A stretch of DNA of 64,000 nucleotides, taken from assembly GCA_000380225.1 (NCBI GenBank), contig KB904821.1:3732413-3796412 (forward strand), written 5' to 3'. Every line of letters begins with the position of its first letter. Position 1 is the first letter of the stretch. Positions 9,015 through 18,568 of this stretch are shown here, piece after piece. Origin of the DNA: a filamentous cyanobacterium ESFC-1. GTDB taxonomy: Bacteria > Cyanobacteriota > Cyanobacteriia > Cyanobacteriales > Spirulinaceae. The notes beneath the pieces were generated by a model. The model worked only from the letters and a program-made list of their open reading frames with translations, had not been told where the DNA came from and did not search any database. Made by a program: the position numbers and the translations under genes.

Positions 9015-9800
9015 ATGAATATTAAATATTGGCGTATTGGGCGCTTAAGCGTCTTGACTGTAGCTGTTTTCGGTTTATTGGGGGCTTGTGGTCAAAATGA
9101 ACCCCAAGCGACTTCACCCCCAGTTACCACAGAAGCGGTTTCTGAATCTGCGACTGAGACTGAAACCTCTCAAGATGCAGAAATTTCAGAAATTCAAGAA
9201 CAACCCGTCTGGGTCAAACCTTTGAACCAGGAAAAAGAGGTTTCCGCAGCCGAAGGAATGGGTTTGCAATACGGCGAAACGATTCGCACAGAAGACGAGG
9301 CTTTGGCTGAAATTGACCTTAAAAACGGGTTAGCTTTTCGCATTGGTGGTGATGCGGTTTTGACTCTAAAACCGGGAAATGAATTGCATTTAAATTCCGG
9401 CAAAATGATTACTTGGGTCGAAGAAGGAAAAGATGTTCCGGTTGAAATTGTTACCCCTGGTGGCATTGCCGGGATTCGCGGTACAACGGTGTATGTAGAG
9501 TATCCGGATAATCCTGAAGATGGGATTTTGTTTTTCTCTTGGGAAGGAACTGTTGCTTTAACTTTACCGAATCAAACCGAAGAAATCATTTTAACTTCTG
9601 GGGATGAAGTTCGCATTAAACCCGGCGAAACCGATGTAGAAGAAATTCGCGATCGCGTGCGTCATTTAAAGCTAGAAGAATGGCAAAAACGCCGCGATGA
9701 AAGTAGCTTACTCAATAACTTTGAAAAACCATTACCAACCCTCGAAAAAATACAAGAAATGGATCAAAAAATGCTCGAAGCAAGCATGAATAAAGAATAA
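9015..9800 (+). CDS. FecR-domain lipoprotein
   Basis: 261 residues. The N-terminus is a lipoprotein signal (hydrophobic TVAVFGLLGAC, lipobox LGAC with Cys at about 25), so it should be membrane-anchored outside the cytoplasm. A Thr/Glu-rich linker follows. The centre, about 70-200, is a FecR domain with GIAGIRGTTVYVEY, the usual signature. The C-terminal 40 residues are charged and helical. It lies 32 bases upstream of a CHASE2 cyclase in the same direction. FecR proteins beside CHASE2 receptors are common in cyanobacteria, and I infer that this one feeds an extracytoplasmic signal to the cyclase. Confidence 0.85.
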   Translation: MNIKYWRIGRLSVLTVAVFGLLGACGQNEPQATSPPVTTEAVSESATETETSQDAEISEIQEQPVWVKPLNQEKEVSAAEGMGLQYGETIRTEDEALAEIDLKNGLAFRIGGDAVLTLKPGNELHLNSGKMITWVEEGKDVPVEIVTPGGIAGIRGTTVYVEYPDNPEDGILFFSWEGTVALTLPNQTEEIILTSGDEVRIKPGETDVEEIRDRVRHLKLEEWQKRRDESSLLNNFEKPLPTLEKIQEMDQKMLEASMNKE

Positions 9801-9832
9801 TTTATTTTATTTACTGAATTAATTTCCAGAAC

Positions 9833-11821
9833 ATGAGCAGTAATAATCAGCAATTCTGGACAAAATTAAATGGCATTGCCATCTTTTTATTCGCCAGCAC
9901 TGCCGCGATCGCGACCAGTTTTGAATTACCCTTTAGCCAGCATCTCGAACAAGAAATGCAAGTCAGTTTCTTTGGGTGGCGCGGACAAGTTGCACCACCT
10001 GAAGAAATTGTCATTGTTGCCATTGACCAAGATTCTCTCCAACAAGGAGAACTAGCTTCTCGCACTCCCGAAAAATTCCCGGAATTACAAACCATTGAGA
10101 ATTTTCCCTGGCAAAGAAAAGCTTACGCTGACGCGATCGCGAAAATTCTCGATGCTGGGGCAAAATCCGTTTCTGTTGATATCTTATTTCCATCGTTAAG
10201 TAGTTACGGAGAAGCCGATGATTTAGCCTTTAAAAAAGTCTTAAATCGCTATGGCGATCGCATTATTTTAGCAACGGCTCACGAAACTTCAAGAACAGCA
10301 CAAGGTTCATACCATCAACTGGTTAAACCTCATCCTAAACTACAAGCTAAACCCCAACAATTAGGACTGATTAACTTTGAACTTGCCCCTGATAAAACCA
10401 TTCTTACCCTGCCCTTAAATTACAGGCAAAAAGTCCTAAAACCTTTAAATTTACCTGCAATTCCATCCTTTACCGAAGCCACTCTGAATGCTGCCCAAGT
10501 CGATTATGATACTCCGACTGGGAACTATATTTATTATTACGGCAACCCCGGCACATTTCCGACGGTTTCCTTTTGGCATATTCTCGATCCGCAAGCTTTG
10601 GAAAGACATCGCAATAGTGGCTTTTTTAAAGACAAAATCGTTTTAATCGGGGCAACTGCCGACTCATTACAAGACTTCAAACATTCCCCCTTTAGTTTAG
10701 CTATGCCTGGGGTAGAAGTTCATGCGAATGCGACCGCGACTTTACTTGAAAATCGCTCGATTGCCCTGGCTTTTCCTAATCCCCTTCATGCCGGGATTTT
10801 TGTATTTATCTTCGTGGCAGGAATCGGGGCAACTTTACAAGTTTTTCTCAAAAAACCGACACGCCAATTTCTGGTTGCGATCGCCCTTGGTGCTGTTTGG
10901 ATTGGCATTAGTTACGCCAGCTTTACCTATGCTTACCTTATCTTACCCGTCGCACTTCCGGCTGGCGCGATCGCCCTGTGCGGTATCTCGAATCTCACCC
11001 TGGGGGCAATTCGCGAACAACTCCAACGTCGCCGCCTCCACAATACCCTAGAACGCTACGTTGCCGCCCCCATCGTCCGCGAAATCCTCAACCGTCGCAG
11101 CGACGACTTCCAGACCCTCCTCAAAGGTCGCAAAGTCAAAGCCGCCATTTTATTCTCTGATATTCGCAGCTTTACTACCTTTTCCCTCAACCACGACCCC
11201 GAAGCCGTGGTTAGCCAACTCAACACCTATCTCGAAGCCATGGTAGAAGCCATCCTCACCGAAGGAGGAACCCTCGATAAATTCATCGGGGATGCAGTTA
11301 TGGCCGAGTTTGGGTCGCCCATTTCCCACGGTGAAAAAGAAGATGCCCTCAAAGCAGTCCGGGCTGCCCTCAAAATGCGCCAAGCCTTGGTACATCTGCA
11401 ACAAATCTGGCGAGTCCAAGGTCAAGAAATCCTCTTTAACGGCATTGGTATTCATTTCGGGGAAGTCATCGCAGGGGATATTGGGTCATCCCGACGGCGA
11501 GAGTTTGCTGTGATTGGCGATACAGTGAATACGGCCAGTCGCATTGAGGGTTTGACGGGAAAGCTTTATGTAGACATCCTCATCAGCGATTCGTTTTATC
11601 AACTCGTCCGCGAGGAAGTGAATGTGGTGGAGATGGGAGAACACCCCCTCAAAGGTCGAGGGGATCAGAAAATCAAGCTATACAGTCTTGTGGGGTTCAA
11701 AAATGATGATAATGCGACTTATTTACAGGTTCGCAATGCGTTACGGCAATATTTGAATTTTAAAGACCGTTCTGTTCCCGATTCGAGTTGGGTTAATCCT
11801 ATATCGAGAAATTTTGAGTGA
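9833..11821 (+). CDS. CHASE2-domain class III adenylate cyclase
   Basis: 662 residues. An N-terminal membrane segment (about 12-28) leads into an extracytoplasmic CHASE2 sensor (about 35-310). Three close membrane segments follow (about 318-385), then a cytoplasmic class III cyclase domain (about 435-620). The metal aspartates are in FSDIRSF (Asp443) and FIGDAVMAEF (Asp487). Lys483 in LDKFIGD is the purine-selecting residue typical of adenylate rather than guanylate cyclases, and GDTVNTASRIEG is the conserved third block. It should make cAMP in response to a periplasmic cue, probably with the FecR lipoprotein encoded just upstream in the same operon. Confidence 0.93.
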   Translation: MSSNNQQFWTKLNGIAIFLFASTAAIATSFELPFSQHLEQEMQVSFFGWRGQVAPPEEIVIVAIDQDSLQQGELASRTPEKFPELQTIENFPWQRKAYADAIAKILDAGAKSVSVDILFPSLSSYGEADDLAFKKVLNRYGDRIILATAHETSRTAQGSYHQLVKPHPKLQAKPQQLGLINFELAPDKTILTLPLNYRQKVLKPLNLPAIPSFTEATLNAAQVDYDTPTGNYIYYYGNPGTFPTVSFWHILDPQALERHRNSGFFKDKIVLIGATADSLQDFKHSPFSLAMPGVEVHANATATLLENRSIALAFPNPLHAGIFVFIFVAGIGATLQVFLKKPTRQFLVAIALGAVWIGISYASFTYAYLILPVALPAGAIALCGISNLTLGAIREQLQRRRLHNTLERYVAAPIVREILNRRSDDFQTLLKGRKVKAAILFSDIRSFTTFSLNHDPEAVVSQLNTYLEAMVEAILTEGGTLDKFIGDAVMAEFGSPISHGEKEDALKAVRAALKMRQALVHLQQIWRVQGQEILFNGIGIHFGEVIAGDIGSSRRREFAVIGDTVNTASRIEGLTGKLYVDILISDSFYQLVREEVNVVEMGEHPLKGRGDQKIKLYSLVGFKNDDNATYLQVRNALRQYLNFKDRSVPDSSWVNPISRNFE

Positions 11822-12125
11822 TTTTGTTATTGGTTGTTGGTGACAAGTTAAGGTTTTGTCCTCATGGTCAAAATCTTTGTAGGGGCGGGGTTTCCCCGTC
11901 CAAATTTACGTTCTAAAGCTGTATTCTGTCCCAAGCTACGAGCAGATATCGCTAACCCGCCCGCAGATTAAAAATCTGGGGTTAACGCAACAAAGTCCCC
12001 CTTCGCGAACTCGATTCCATAACAGTTGTTATGTCCGACATAACGCTTGTTATGTTGGCGAGTAAAGTTCTTCCCCTTCTTCTCCCTTTTGGACGGGGAA
12101 AAGAGCGCCCCTACACGCCGATTGC
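11822..12125. repeat. Intergenic region with two family C palindromes
   Basis: It separates the convergent cyclase and adenosine deaminase genes. GTAGGGGCGGGGTTTCCCCG lies at 11879-11898 and an imperfect inverse copy, TTGGACGGGGAAAAGAGCGC then CCCTACACGCC, at about 12089-12119. AACAGTTGTTATGTCCGACATAACG at about 12019 is a further small inverted repeat. No gene was seen. Confidence 0.55.
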
Positions 12126-13136
12126 CTAAGAAACCCTCGTTTCCCAGCTATCCACTTCTGCAATCCATCGTGATACCTGGGCAGGCGGTGCGATCGCGCC
12201 CTCGAAAGCATTTCGCATCCAACGCGCTAACATAGAGGCGGTAACTTGACGTTCAGTCGCCAAACGTTCGATTTCTTGGGTAACAGTTAAGCCAAAAAAG
12301 GCCGGATCGTCAGAGTTCACCGTAACCGCCACTCCTGCCGCGTCTAAGGCGAGAATCGGGTGATTTTGATAGGAGGAGACATAGTTGAGGCGTTCGTTGG
12401 AGGTGGGACACATCTCGACTAATACCTCGCGATCGCGCAATAATTCTACAACGCTTTTATCTTGAATTGCAGATGTGCCGTGACCAATTTGAGTTACGCC
12501 TAATTTCTCGACGGCGAGACGGATATAATGGGGTTCAGTCATCTCTCCCGCATGAACTTTGAGTTTTTTGCCGCGATCGCGCACAGGTGCAAAAACTTCG
12601 GTAAATAATGAGGCAGGATAGCCCGATTCTGTCCCATGCAAGTCAAAACCAAAGATGAGGGGATGGTCTACAAATTGCTTCACCCAGACTGCGGCTTCGT
12701 CGAGACTTTCGTGACGCATAATCCCTGCAATCAAACGGATAGTCGTTCCTTTCGCTGCGGCTTCGTCAATCCAAATGGCTAACTGCTCAAAAATGAAATC
12801 GACGGGTAAACCAAAACGCTCAAAAGAACAGGCATTGACATTAAGCTCAACATAGCGCAAATTCTGAGCGACAAGGCTATCAATGACCGCTTTGGCCATT
12901 TCGAGATAGCCTTCTGGAGTTTTAACCCAAGGGTGAATATAGTTGCGAAAGCAAGCTAAAAAATCGGGAAAATGAGTAAAGCGAAATTGCGGATCGTAGA
13001 AATGCGGAAATTCGGGTAAAGTGCGATCATGGTGATTTTGAAAAGCTTGGACAATCGCGGGCCAAGGGGCTGCACCTTCGAGGTGAATGTGAAGTTCAGC
13101 TTTGGGAAGGGTTTGCAAGTCGAGGGTTGAGTTCAT
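12126..13136 (-). CDS. add: Adenosine deaminase family protein
   Basis: 336 residues from the ATG at 13136 (a TTG three codons upstream is an alternative). The zinc and catalytic residues of the adenosine/AMP deaminase superfamily are all visible: KAELHIHLEGA (two His, residues about 14-20), KVHAGE (His and the catalytic Glu), QIGHGTSAI and VNSDDPAFF (Asp). It should hydrolyse adenosine, or adenine, to inosine or hypoxanthine plus ammonia in purine salvage. Length is normal. The symbol follows the family; substrate preference between adenosine and adenine cannot be read from the sequence. Confidence 0.88.
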   Translation of the reverse strand: MNSTLDLQTLPKAELHIHLEGAAPWPAIVQAFQNHHDRTLPEFPHFYDPQFRFTHFPDFLACFRNYIHPWVKTPEGYLEMAKAVIDSLVAQNLRYVELNVNACSFERFGLPVDFIFEQLAIWIDEAAAKGTTIRLIAGIMRHESLDEAAVWVKQFVDHPLIFGFDLHGTESGYPASLFTEVFAPVRDRGKKLKVHAGEMTEPHYIRLAVEKLGVTQIGHGTSAIQDKSVVELLRDREVLVEMCPTSNERLNYVSSYQNHPILALDAAGVAVTVNSDDPAFFGLTVTQEIERLATERQVTASMLARWMRNAFEGAIAPPAQVSRWIAEVDSWETRVS

Positions 13137-13183
13137 CCCTGGCAATAATTGAGAGAGTCTGGCTTATTGTAGCAAGACTGGGA

Positions 13184-13381
13184 TTATTGTACTTCAACCC
13201 GACCCCGCATCACCGCCCGTAGGATGCGATTAATGGCTCTAACTTCTTCTTCTTCGAGATTATCAGTCATTGTTGCCGCCATCAAGCCGTAGCGGTCGGT
13301 AATGGTTAATTTTCCCGTTTCTGCGGCAGAAGCTAAGATTTCAGAAACAGCACCGGGAAGCAGTTGTGGATAGTCGAGCAT
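13184..13381 (-). CDS. Small conserved cyanobacterial protein (paralogue of 51298-51498)
   Basis: 65 residues, function unknown. It starts MLDYPQLLPGAVSEILASA and contains TDRYGLMAATM...RAINRILRAVMRGRV. A second protein in this window (51298-51498) matches it along its whole length, with roughly 60 percent of residues identical by eye. No transmembrane segment is present. The charged middle and the conserved DRYGL-AAT suggest a small folded cytoplasmic protein. The gene follows adenosine deaminase by 47 bases but is its upstream neighbour on the same strand, so the two could be co-transcribed. Confidence 0.8.
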   Translation of the reverse strand: MLDYPQLLPGAVSEILASAAETGKLTITDRYGLMAATMTDNLEEEEVRAINRILRAVMRGRVEVQ

Positions 13382-13539
13382 GGCTAGTTACTTTCGATGA
13401 ACCTTGACAACCTTAGTATGGCTTGTCCGTGTTTACCGGGGGGTGAGTTGGTCGGGTTTTCTCGGTGAATTCCGTCGCTACTTACTTGCGATCGCGATTA
13501 TCATGGAGATGCGATCGCGATCGCACCATCGCTCGTAGT

Positions 13540-13555
13540 AAGCCCTTAAGGGCTT
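13540..13555. repeat. Perfect 16-bp palindrome between minus-strand genes
   Basis: AAGCCCTTAAGGGCTT, just after a cluster of HIP1-type GCGATCGC sites (13489-13525). It could act as a hairpin in the region between the 13580-14362 gene and the 65-residue protein gene; no T-run follows. Confidence 0.5.
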
Positions 13556-13579
13556 GCCAACAAGCTGATAATTTGGCAT

Positions 13580-14362
13580 TTACTCTAATTGCTCAACTTC
13601 CCCGGTATCCGTTGTAGGGTTGATTTCTGCATCTTGGGGATTAATTTCTTCTACTTCGGTTGTGTCGGTGGTGGTTTCAGGACTTTCTGTGTCTAATTCA
13701 TCCGTTCCGATTTCGTCGGTTTCTAATTCTTCGGTTTGTATTCCTTCGATTTCATTCCCTGCGGTTTCATTGTCGTTATTTGACCCAATACAATAAGCTT
13801 CGATATCTTCGATAATATCCCCAGAGGCTTCGTTGATTTCAGTTTGTAAAACATCAGCTTCGGGTAAACGTTCTGGTTCGTTTTGCGCGATCGCGTTTTC
13901 AGCAAAAATGCTTAAACTCTCGCTAATATTATCATTATTCGCGATTAAACTTGAGCGAGATTGAATTAAATTGGGGTCTTCAAGTTCTAAGTTTTCTAAA
14001 TCTTGGTTAAACTCATTCAAGCCGGAAATGGTATTATCAACATCCGCTTGAAACTGAACAACCGGAGAGTCATTACTTGAATAGGTCACAGTTTCAGTAT
14101 CGGGTTGTAAATTGCCTTCAATCGCTACTAATAAGGCTTGACATTCGTCACTTCTTGCCGCTTGATTTGTTGGTGTGGAACTACTTTGTTCTTGATTCAT
14201 CTCGTCTTCAGTACACAATGGATCGAGATCGACCAAACGCCCACTGGGACGAACGACATAACAACCGGGATATTCTTGGGCTTCGGCTTTGGGTTGAAAA
14301 GGAAAGATAAAAGCAACACTCGCTGTCACTAATGCGGTGAGAGAAAGGATTTGGTTTTTCAT
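13580..14362 (-). CDS. Secreted acidic protein of unknown function
   Basis: 260 residues with a clear Sec signal peptide (about 1-29, ending PKAEA). A short conserved-looking segment, EYPGCYVVRPSGRLVDLDPLC, follows, with two cysteines. The rest is very acidic and Asn/Glu/Thr-rich, ending in an imperfect repeat of T-E-E-L-E-T-D-E-I units (about 205-255). The low complexity of the tail suggests an exported disordered or ion-binding region. The N-terminal YPGCYVV pattern recurs in small cyanobacterial secreted proteins, but no role is known to me. Confidence 0.75.
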   Translation of the reverse strand: MKNQILSLTALVTASVAFIFPFQPKAEAQEYPGCYVVRPSGRLVDLDPLCTEDEMNQEQSSSTPTNQAARSDECQALLVAIEGNLQPDTETVTYSSNDSPVVQFQADVDNTISGLNEFNQDLENLELEDPNLIQSRSSLIANNDNISESLSIFAENAIAQNEPERLPEADVLQTEINEASGDIIEDIEAYCIGSNNDNETAGNEIEGIQTEELETDEIGTDELDTESPETTTDTTEVEEINPQDAEINPTTDTGEVEQLE

Positions 14363-14776
14363 TTTTTATAAGAAAATTAAAGACAATTTAGAATAAAGCT
14401 TTAATTTCAATACTGACAGAATCGAAAGCGATTAACCTCTATCGAGTGAAATAAATTTCAATCCCGCGCACTCGTCCTTTGTCATTAGTCTTTTGTCATT
14501 GGTATCAACAACCAATAACCAATAACCAATCGTGACAAGTTAAGGCAAAAACCTCAATACCAAGAAAATCTAAAACCCTTGTAGGGGCAAGGTTTCCTTG
14601 CCCAATCTTAACCTTTGGATACAGCAACTTAAGGCAACGATTACAACCCAATTGATAGGATAAACACCGTAGGGATTGGACGGGGAAACCCCGCCCCTAC
14701 GAGTTACTTGAAAATAGGGAAAAACCTTAACTTGTCACAAATGACCAATGACAAAGGACAAAAGACCAACAACAAA
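14363..14776. repeat. Repeat-filled intergenic region
   Basis: It holds heptad-type repeats (AACCAATAACCAATAACC at about 14509-14530 and ATGACCAATGACAAAGGAC at about 14741-14760). Family C palindromes are at 14580-14605 (TAGGGGCAAGGTTTCCTTGC) and 14678-14701 in the opposite orientation. GTGACAAGTTAAGG near 14534 and its inverse CCTTAACTTGTCAC near 14725 bracket the block, so the whole segment 14532-14738 looks like one fold-back repeat unit. No gene was seen. Confidence 0.6.
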
Positions 14777-15589
14777 CTAACGTTCTACCCGTAAGCGACG
14801 AGTTACCGTCATTACGCCATCATTGCGGACAATTACTGCCGATAACCAAATATCTTCTTCAGAATCCGGGGCAGTTCCTTGTTTAAATAAACCCCCGGCT
14901 TGTAACAAATCAAATTCTAATTCATTGCCCTCAAAAAAGCGATCGCCATTCACTTCTTGTTCTAACGCAGTCCCTAGTAACAAATCATTTCCCAGGGGTT
15001 GCGTCACAATGGCATCAAAGTAATAATCTTGACCGGGACGCACCGTTTCTGGCAGATTTACCCGCACTTCTGGGGGATTTTCACCCCAGAATACTCTTGA
15101 TTCTTCGGACAGGATGTCTTGGTCTACAATTTGATTATTCTGCAATACTTGGCGCGATCGCACCGTTGCTTCTAACGTCGCTTGCTGGTTCTCGCGGATT
15201 TGCGTCCCGGTGATGTAGGTAATGGTTTCGGCTACCACGCGATCGCCCTGTTGTTCCCAAGATTGCAATTCGGTACGATAGTTTACATTGTCGTAGTTGT
15301 CCCAAAATCGTTGCAGGGCTTCGGCCAGGCGATCGCGCCCCATATCGTCAGAATTACGGTAGTTTGGGCTATAGTAGCTCAAAATTCCATCTAAATTCCC
15401 ATTATTTGCTGCTTGCTCGATAGAACTCAAAGTTGCATTCAATTCCGGCGGCGCAGTTTCCGGTGTAGCCGCCTGTACCGTTGCCGCTACACCCACAGTA
15501 CAACTCAAACTCAGCCAAAAAGCAATCGTGAAGCGACGAGATGATGTGAGCAAATTACGCATTAGTGATAGTTTGGATAATTGAATCAT
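14777..15589 (-). CDS. Exported protein with NTF2-like (SnoaL) domain
   Basis: 270 residues. The N-terminus is a signal peptide (hydrophobic FWLSLSCTVGVAATVQAATP), more convincing if translation starts at the second Met (15562). Residues about 50-145 show the NTF2-like pattern: an N-terminal helix with IEQAANNGNLDGILSYYSPN, then GRDRLAEALQRFWDNY and alternating strands. The remaining half is beta-rich (WGENPPEVRVNLPETVRPG). Ligand and role are unknown. It is divergent from murG. Confidence 0.7.
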   Translation of the reverse strand: MIQLSKLSLMRNLLTSSRRFTIAFWLSLSCTVGVAATVQAATPETAPPELNATLSSIEQAANNGNLDGILSYYSPNYRNSDDMGRDRLAEALQRFWDNYDNVNYRTELQSWEQQGDRVVAETITYITGTQIRENQQATLEATVRSRQVLQNNQIVDQDILSEESRVFWGENPPEVRVNLPETVRPGQDYYFDAIVTQPLGNDLLLGTALEQEVNGDRFFEGNELEFDLLQAGGLFKQGTAPDSEEDIWLSAVIVRNDGVMTVTRRLRVER

Positions 15590-15702
15590 GAGGGATAATC
15601 AAGACGCGATCGCGATCTGTCTTCAATCCCCTTATTCTGACACAGGATTTTCAGGAGTAAACCTTTCCTCTAAATCCCCCAAACATCAAGGCTTGAGAAG
15701 TA

Positions 15703-16755
15703 ATGCGTATTTTGATTGCTGCAAGTGGAACCGGTGGCCATCTTTTTCCAGCCCTCGCGGTAGCCCAACACCTGCAAAATTGCCAAATTGAATGGTTAGG
15801 GGTTCCCAACCGTCTCGAACAAACCCTCGTCCCCAAAGACTATCCCCTCCACACCGTTGATTTAGAGGGCTTTCAAACCCGCTTAAACTTAGGAACCCTC
15901 AAAATTTTGCAACGCTTTGGGGGGTCAATTGTACAAACGCGACGACTCCTCAAAACCCGCAATATTAACGCCATCTTCACCACTGGGGGTTATATCGCAG
16001 CCCCCGCAATTCTCGCGGCCCGTCTGCAAAATATCCCGGTAATTCTCCACGACTCCAACGCCCTCCCCGGTAAAGTCACCCGGCTTTTTGGTCCCTGGTG
16101 TACCAAAGTGGCGATTGGCTTCGAGAGTACCGCCCAATACTTCCCTAAAAACCGCACAATTTGGACAGGAACCCCCACGCGAGACAGCTTCCTAACCCCG
16201 CAACATCTCGACCTCCCCATCCCCCCAGAAGCCCCCTTAATCGTCGTTATGGGGGGTTCCCAAGGGGCGGTTGCGATTAACCAATTCGTGCGTCAAGGGG
16301 CGAAATTGTGGTTTGAAGCCGGGGCTTATGTGGTACATTTAACGGGCGATCGCGACCCGGATGTCAACCAACTGCAACATCCCCAATACATCACTATGCC
16401 GTTTTACGATAATATGGCGGCATTGTTACAACGGGCTACCCTCGCCATTAGTCGCGCTGGTGCGAGTGCGATTACCGAACTCACCGTCACCCAAACTCCC
16501 GCCATTCTCATCCCCTATCCCTACGCCGCCGAAGACCATCAAGCCTATAATGCTAACGAGTTTGTAGGAGTGGGGGCAGGAGTCATGTACCGCCAAAAAG
16601 AACTTACCCCCGAAGCATTACAAAATACGGTTTTAGACTGGCTTAATTCCCCGGAAACCTTACAAGAAATGGCAACAAAAGCCAAGGAGTTAGCTGTTTT
16701 TGATAGTGCCGAACAGTTGGCTTTTTTACTACGAACTGTCGGTAATAATGTATAA
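15703..16755 (+). CDS. murG: MurG, lipid II N-acetylglucosamine transferase
   Basis: 350 residues, the normal MurG length. The N-terminal glycine loop is present (ASGTGGHLFPALAVA), along with the second loop GGSQGAVAINQF (about 180) and the UDP-GlcNAc-binding region RAGASAITELTVT...PYPYAAEDHQAYNA (about 245-285). It transfers GlcNAc from UDP-GlcNAc to lipid I on the cytoplasmic face of the inner membrane, the last cytoplasmic step of peptidoglycan precursor synthesis. No other mur gene is adjacent. Confidence 0.97.
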   Translation: MRILIAASGTGGHLFPALAVAQHLQNCQIEWLGVPNRLEQTLVPKDYPLHTVDLEGFQTRLNLGTLKILQRFGGSIVQTRRLLKTRNINAIFTTGGYIAAPAILAARLQNIPVILHDSNALPGKVTRLFGPWCTKVAIGFESTAQYFPKNRTIWTGTPTRDSFLTPQHLDLPIPPEAPLIVVMGGSQGAVAINQFVRQGAKLWFEAGAYVVHLTGDRDPDVNQLQHPQYITMPFYDNMAALLQRATLAISRAGASAITELTVTQTPAILIPYPYAAEDHQAYNANEFVGVGAGVMYRQKELTPEALQNTVLDWLNSPETLQEMATKAKELAVFDSAEQLAFLLRTVGNNV

Positions 16756-16957
16756 TTTACAATTTACAATTTACAATTAATAATTTACAATTTACAATTA
16801 ATAATTTACAATTTACAACGAATAATTTATTAATTGCCAATTAGTAGCTTAAGCATCGCTTACCATCTCTAAATTTAAACTTATTCTTAACGTCTCAAAT
16901 CAGAATCTTGTTACTACACAAATGACCAATGACCAAGAACAAAAGACAAATAACCAA
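16756..16957. repeat. ATTTACA heptad repeat and GACCAAT repeats
   Basis: From about 16752 to 16820, ATTTACA is repeated with interspersed TTAATA units (three near-identical blocks of about 23 bases). From 16919 to 16958 there are GACCAATGACCAAGAACAAA-type heptads. It lies between the convergent murG and MuiA-type genes. Confidence 0.75.
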
Positions 16958-18568
16958 TTAAATATCCAAACCCGTTACGCTTTTTTCAGGAGGATGTTCC
17001 ACTACAAACTGGTAATGAATATTCTGCTTCTCTTGAGAATTTAAACTCAAATTCCACGCAAGTTTACCTAATTTATCTGGCTCGATTTTCGGTTGAGTCT
17101 GCATTAATTTAACTTTCAGCTTTTCATCGCGACTCACCGGGATTTGCTCTTTGACAATCAGATTAACAGCCGTATCTTTAAGATTCGTCACCGTGACTTT
17201 ATAGGCAAAAATAATGCGTCGTTGTCCCCCAATGAGTTTTTTATCCACCTGACGCTCAATTAAATCCCGTTCGATTTGGATTCCCTCATCAATGCCTAAA
17301 TCGATGGTTAATTCTTGTCCCGGTGCAATATTGGGAATCGAAGTTTTCCCGACAAATTCCTCGTCTCGGAAAATATTAGCTTGTCCGGGGAGTAATGTTA
17401 CTCCGGTTTGGGGGTTTATCATTTGGGCTTGTAGATAAGCAAAACTAACTAACTTCGGGATAGCAATAAAGTCGAAATTGGCTGGATATTCGTCGCGAAA
17501 TAGAGTAACTTTATGGGGGTTATTATCGCTCGGAATATCCCCTCCTCCATCAACTTGAAATGTGACAATACTGCCTGCTTTCTCGACATTAGCTGTGACA
17601 ATTTCAGCAGCTTGGGGTGGGGCATTTCCGTATGTAATTTCATCTAAAAGTTCCTCTAAATCACCGAATTCATCTTCTAGAGACTCGGTGGTAATTGTTC
17701 TAGCCCTCCGTGCAAAAGAGCGTAATCTGGGTGCAGGGGGTGGTTTTGGGAAGTCTATAAACCACGGATTAAGCTTTGGAGGGAGAGACCCTAAACCGGG
17801 CTTTGCGGTAGAAAGGGTTAGGGAAACACCTAACCAATCTTCTCCAGTATTTTGTTTGATTTCTGCTAAGTAATCTAGAGCGATAGTCTTATTTTGACTA
17901 TTCACTTGTAAGTCATACAAAGGAAGCCAACTGGCATTATTTGTGACATAAGATGCTTCGAGAATAAACTCTCCTGCTTCTCTGGCTTCGAGGGAAATGA
18001 AGATGCTGTAACTTTTGTTTTGACTAGGCTTTCGGATTTGCTTGAGGCGTTTTTCGAGAGCGATTGTTTGCTTATTGAGTTCTTGTCTTTCTTGCTGAAG
18101 TCGGGTTATTTCTGTAGCATAATTAAGTTGGCGATCGCCCATAAATTGTAGTAAACTCTCTGTAGCGCTCAAATCAGTTTCTTGTTGGGCTAAACTGCGG
18201 GCAAAGTGATAAACTGATTTGTCTTTTAAGGAATTGATAAAACCTTGTTGCAGGGTTATACTACCGATTTGGTTTTGGAGGTGTTGTTTTTGTTGCGTTA
18301 AGTTTTCAATCTCCGCAACAATATCAGCAACTCGTTCCTCGACGGGTTCAGTTTGATAAACGGTTTCAGTCCGAACTCCTAACAAGCGAACGGGAGTATT
18401 ACCTACTCCTTTAACTCGTATGGAATCCGATTGCAATGTTAGGGGAAGATCGGCAATAATGAGTTCAGTTTCCGATCCAGTTAGTTGTATTTTACCACGA
18501 TGTTTGACGAGGGCGCGATCGCGATAAACGGTAACGGCATTGATTTGGGTATCTAGATTGACTTGCAT
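16958..18568 (-). CDS. MuiA-family protein (DUF4139/DUF4140)
   Basis: 536 residues. The N-terminal DUF4140 part (about 1-110) starts INAVTVYRDRALVKHRG. A coiled coil (about 80-180) leads to the DUF4139 beta-rich part (about 195-530), with SLEAREAGEFILEASYVTNNASWLPLYDL and GEDWLGVSLTLSTAKPG, hallmarks of the mucoidy inhibitor A family. There is no signal peptide. A Pro/Arg/Asp-rich linker lies at about 270-320. The family is widespread, but its molecular function is unclear; the name comes from an old mucoidy phenotype. Confidence 0.85.
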   Translation of the reverse strand: MQVNLDTQINAVTVYRDRALVKHRGKIQLTGSETELIIADLPLTLQSDSIRVKGVGNTPVRLLGVRTETVYQTEPVEERVADIVAEIENLTQQKQHLQNQIGSITLQQGFINSLKDKSVYHFARSLAQQETDLSATESLLQFMGDRQLNYATEITRLQQERQELNKQTIALEKRLKQIRKPSQNKSYSIFISLEAREAGEFILEASYVTNNASWLPLYDLQVNSQNKTIALDYLAEIKQNTGEDWLGVSLTLSTAKPGLGSLPPKLNPWFIDFPKPPPAPRLRSFARRARTITTESLEDEFGDLEELLDEITYGNAPPQAAEIVTANVEKAGSIVTFQVDGGGDIPSDNNPHKVTLFRDEYPANFDFIAIPKLVSFAYLQAQMINPQTGVTLLPGQANIFRDEEFVGKTSIPNIAPGQELTIDLGIDEGIQIERDLIERQVDKKLIGGQRRIIFAYKVTVTNLKDTAVNLIVKEQIPVSRDEKLKVKLMQTQPKIEPDKLGKLAWNLSLNSQEKQNIHYQFVVEHPPEKSVTGLDI

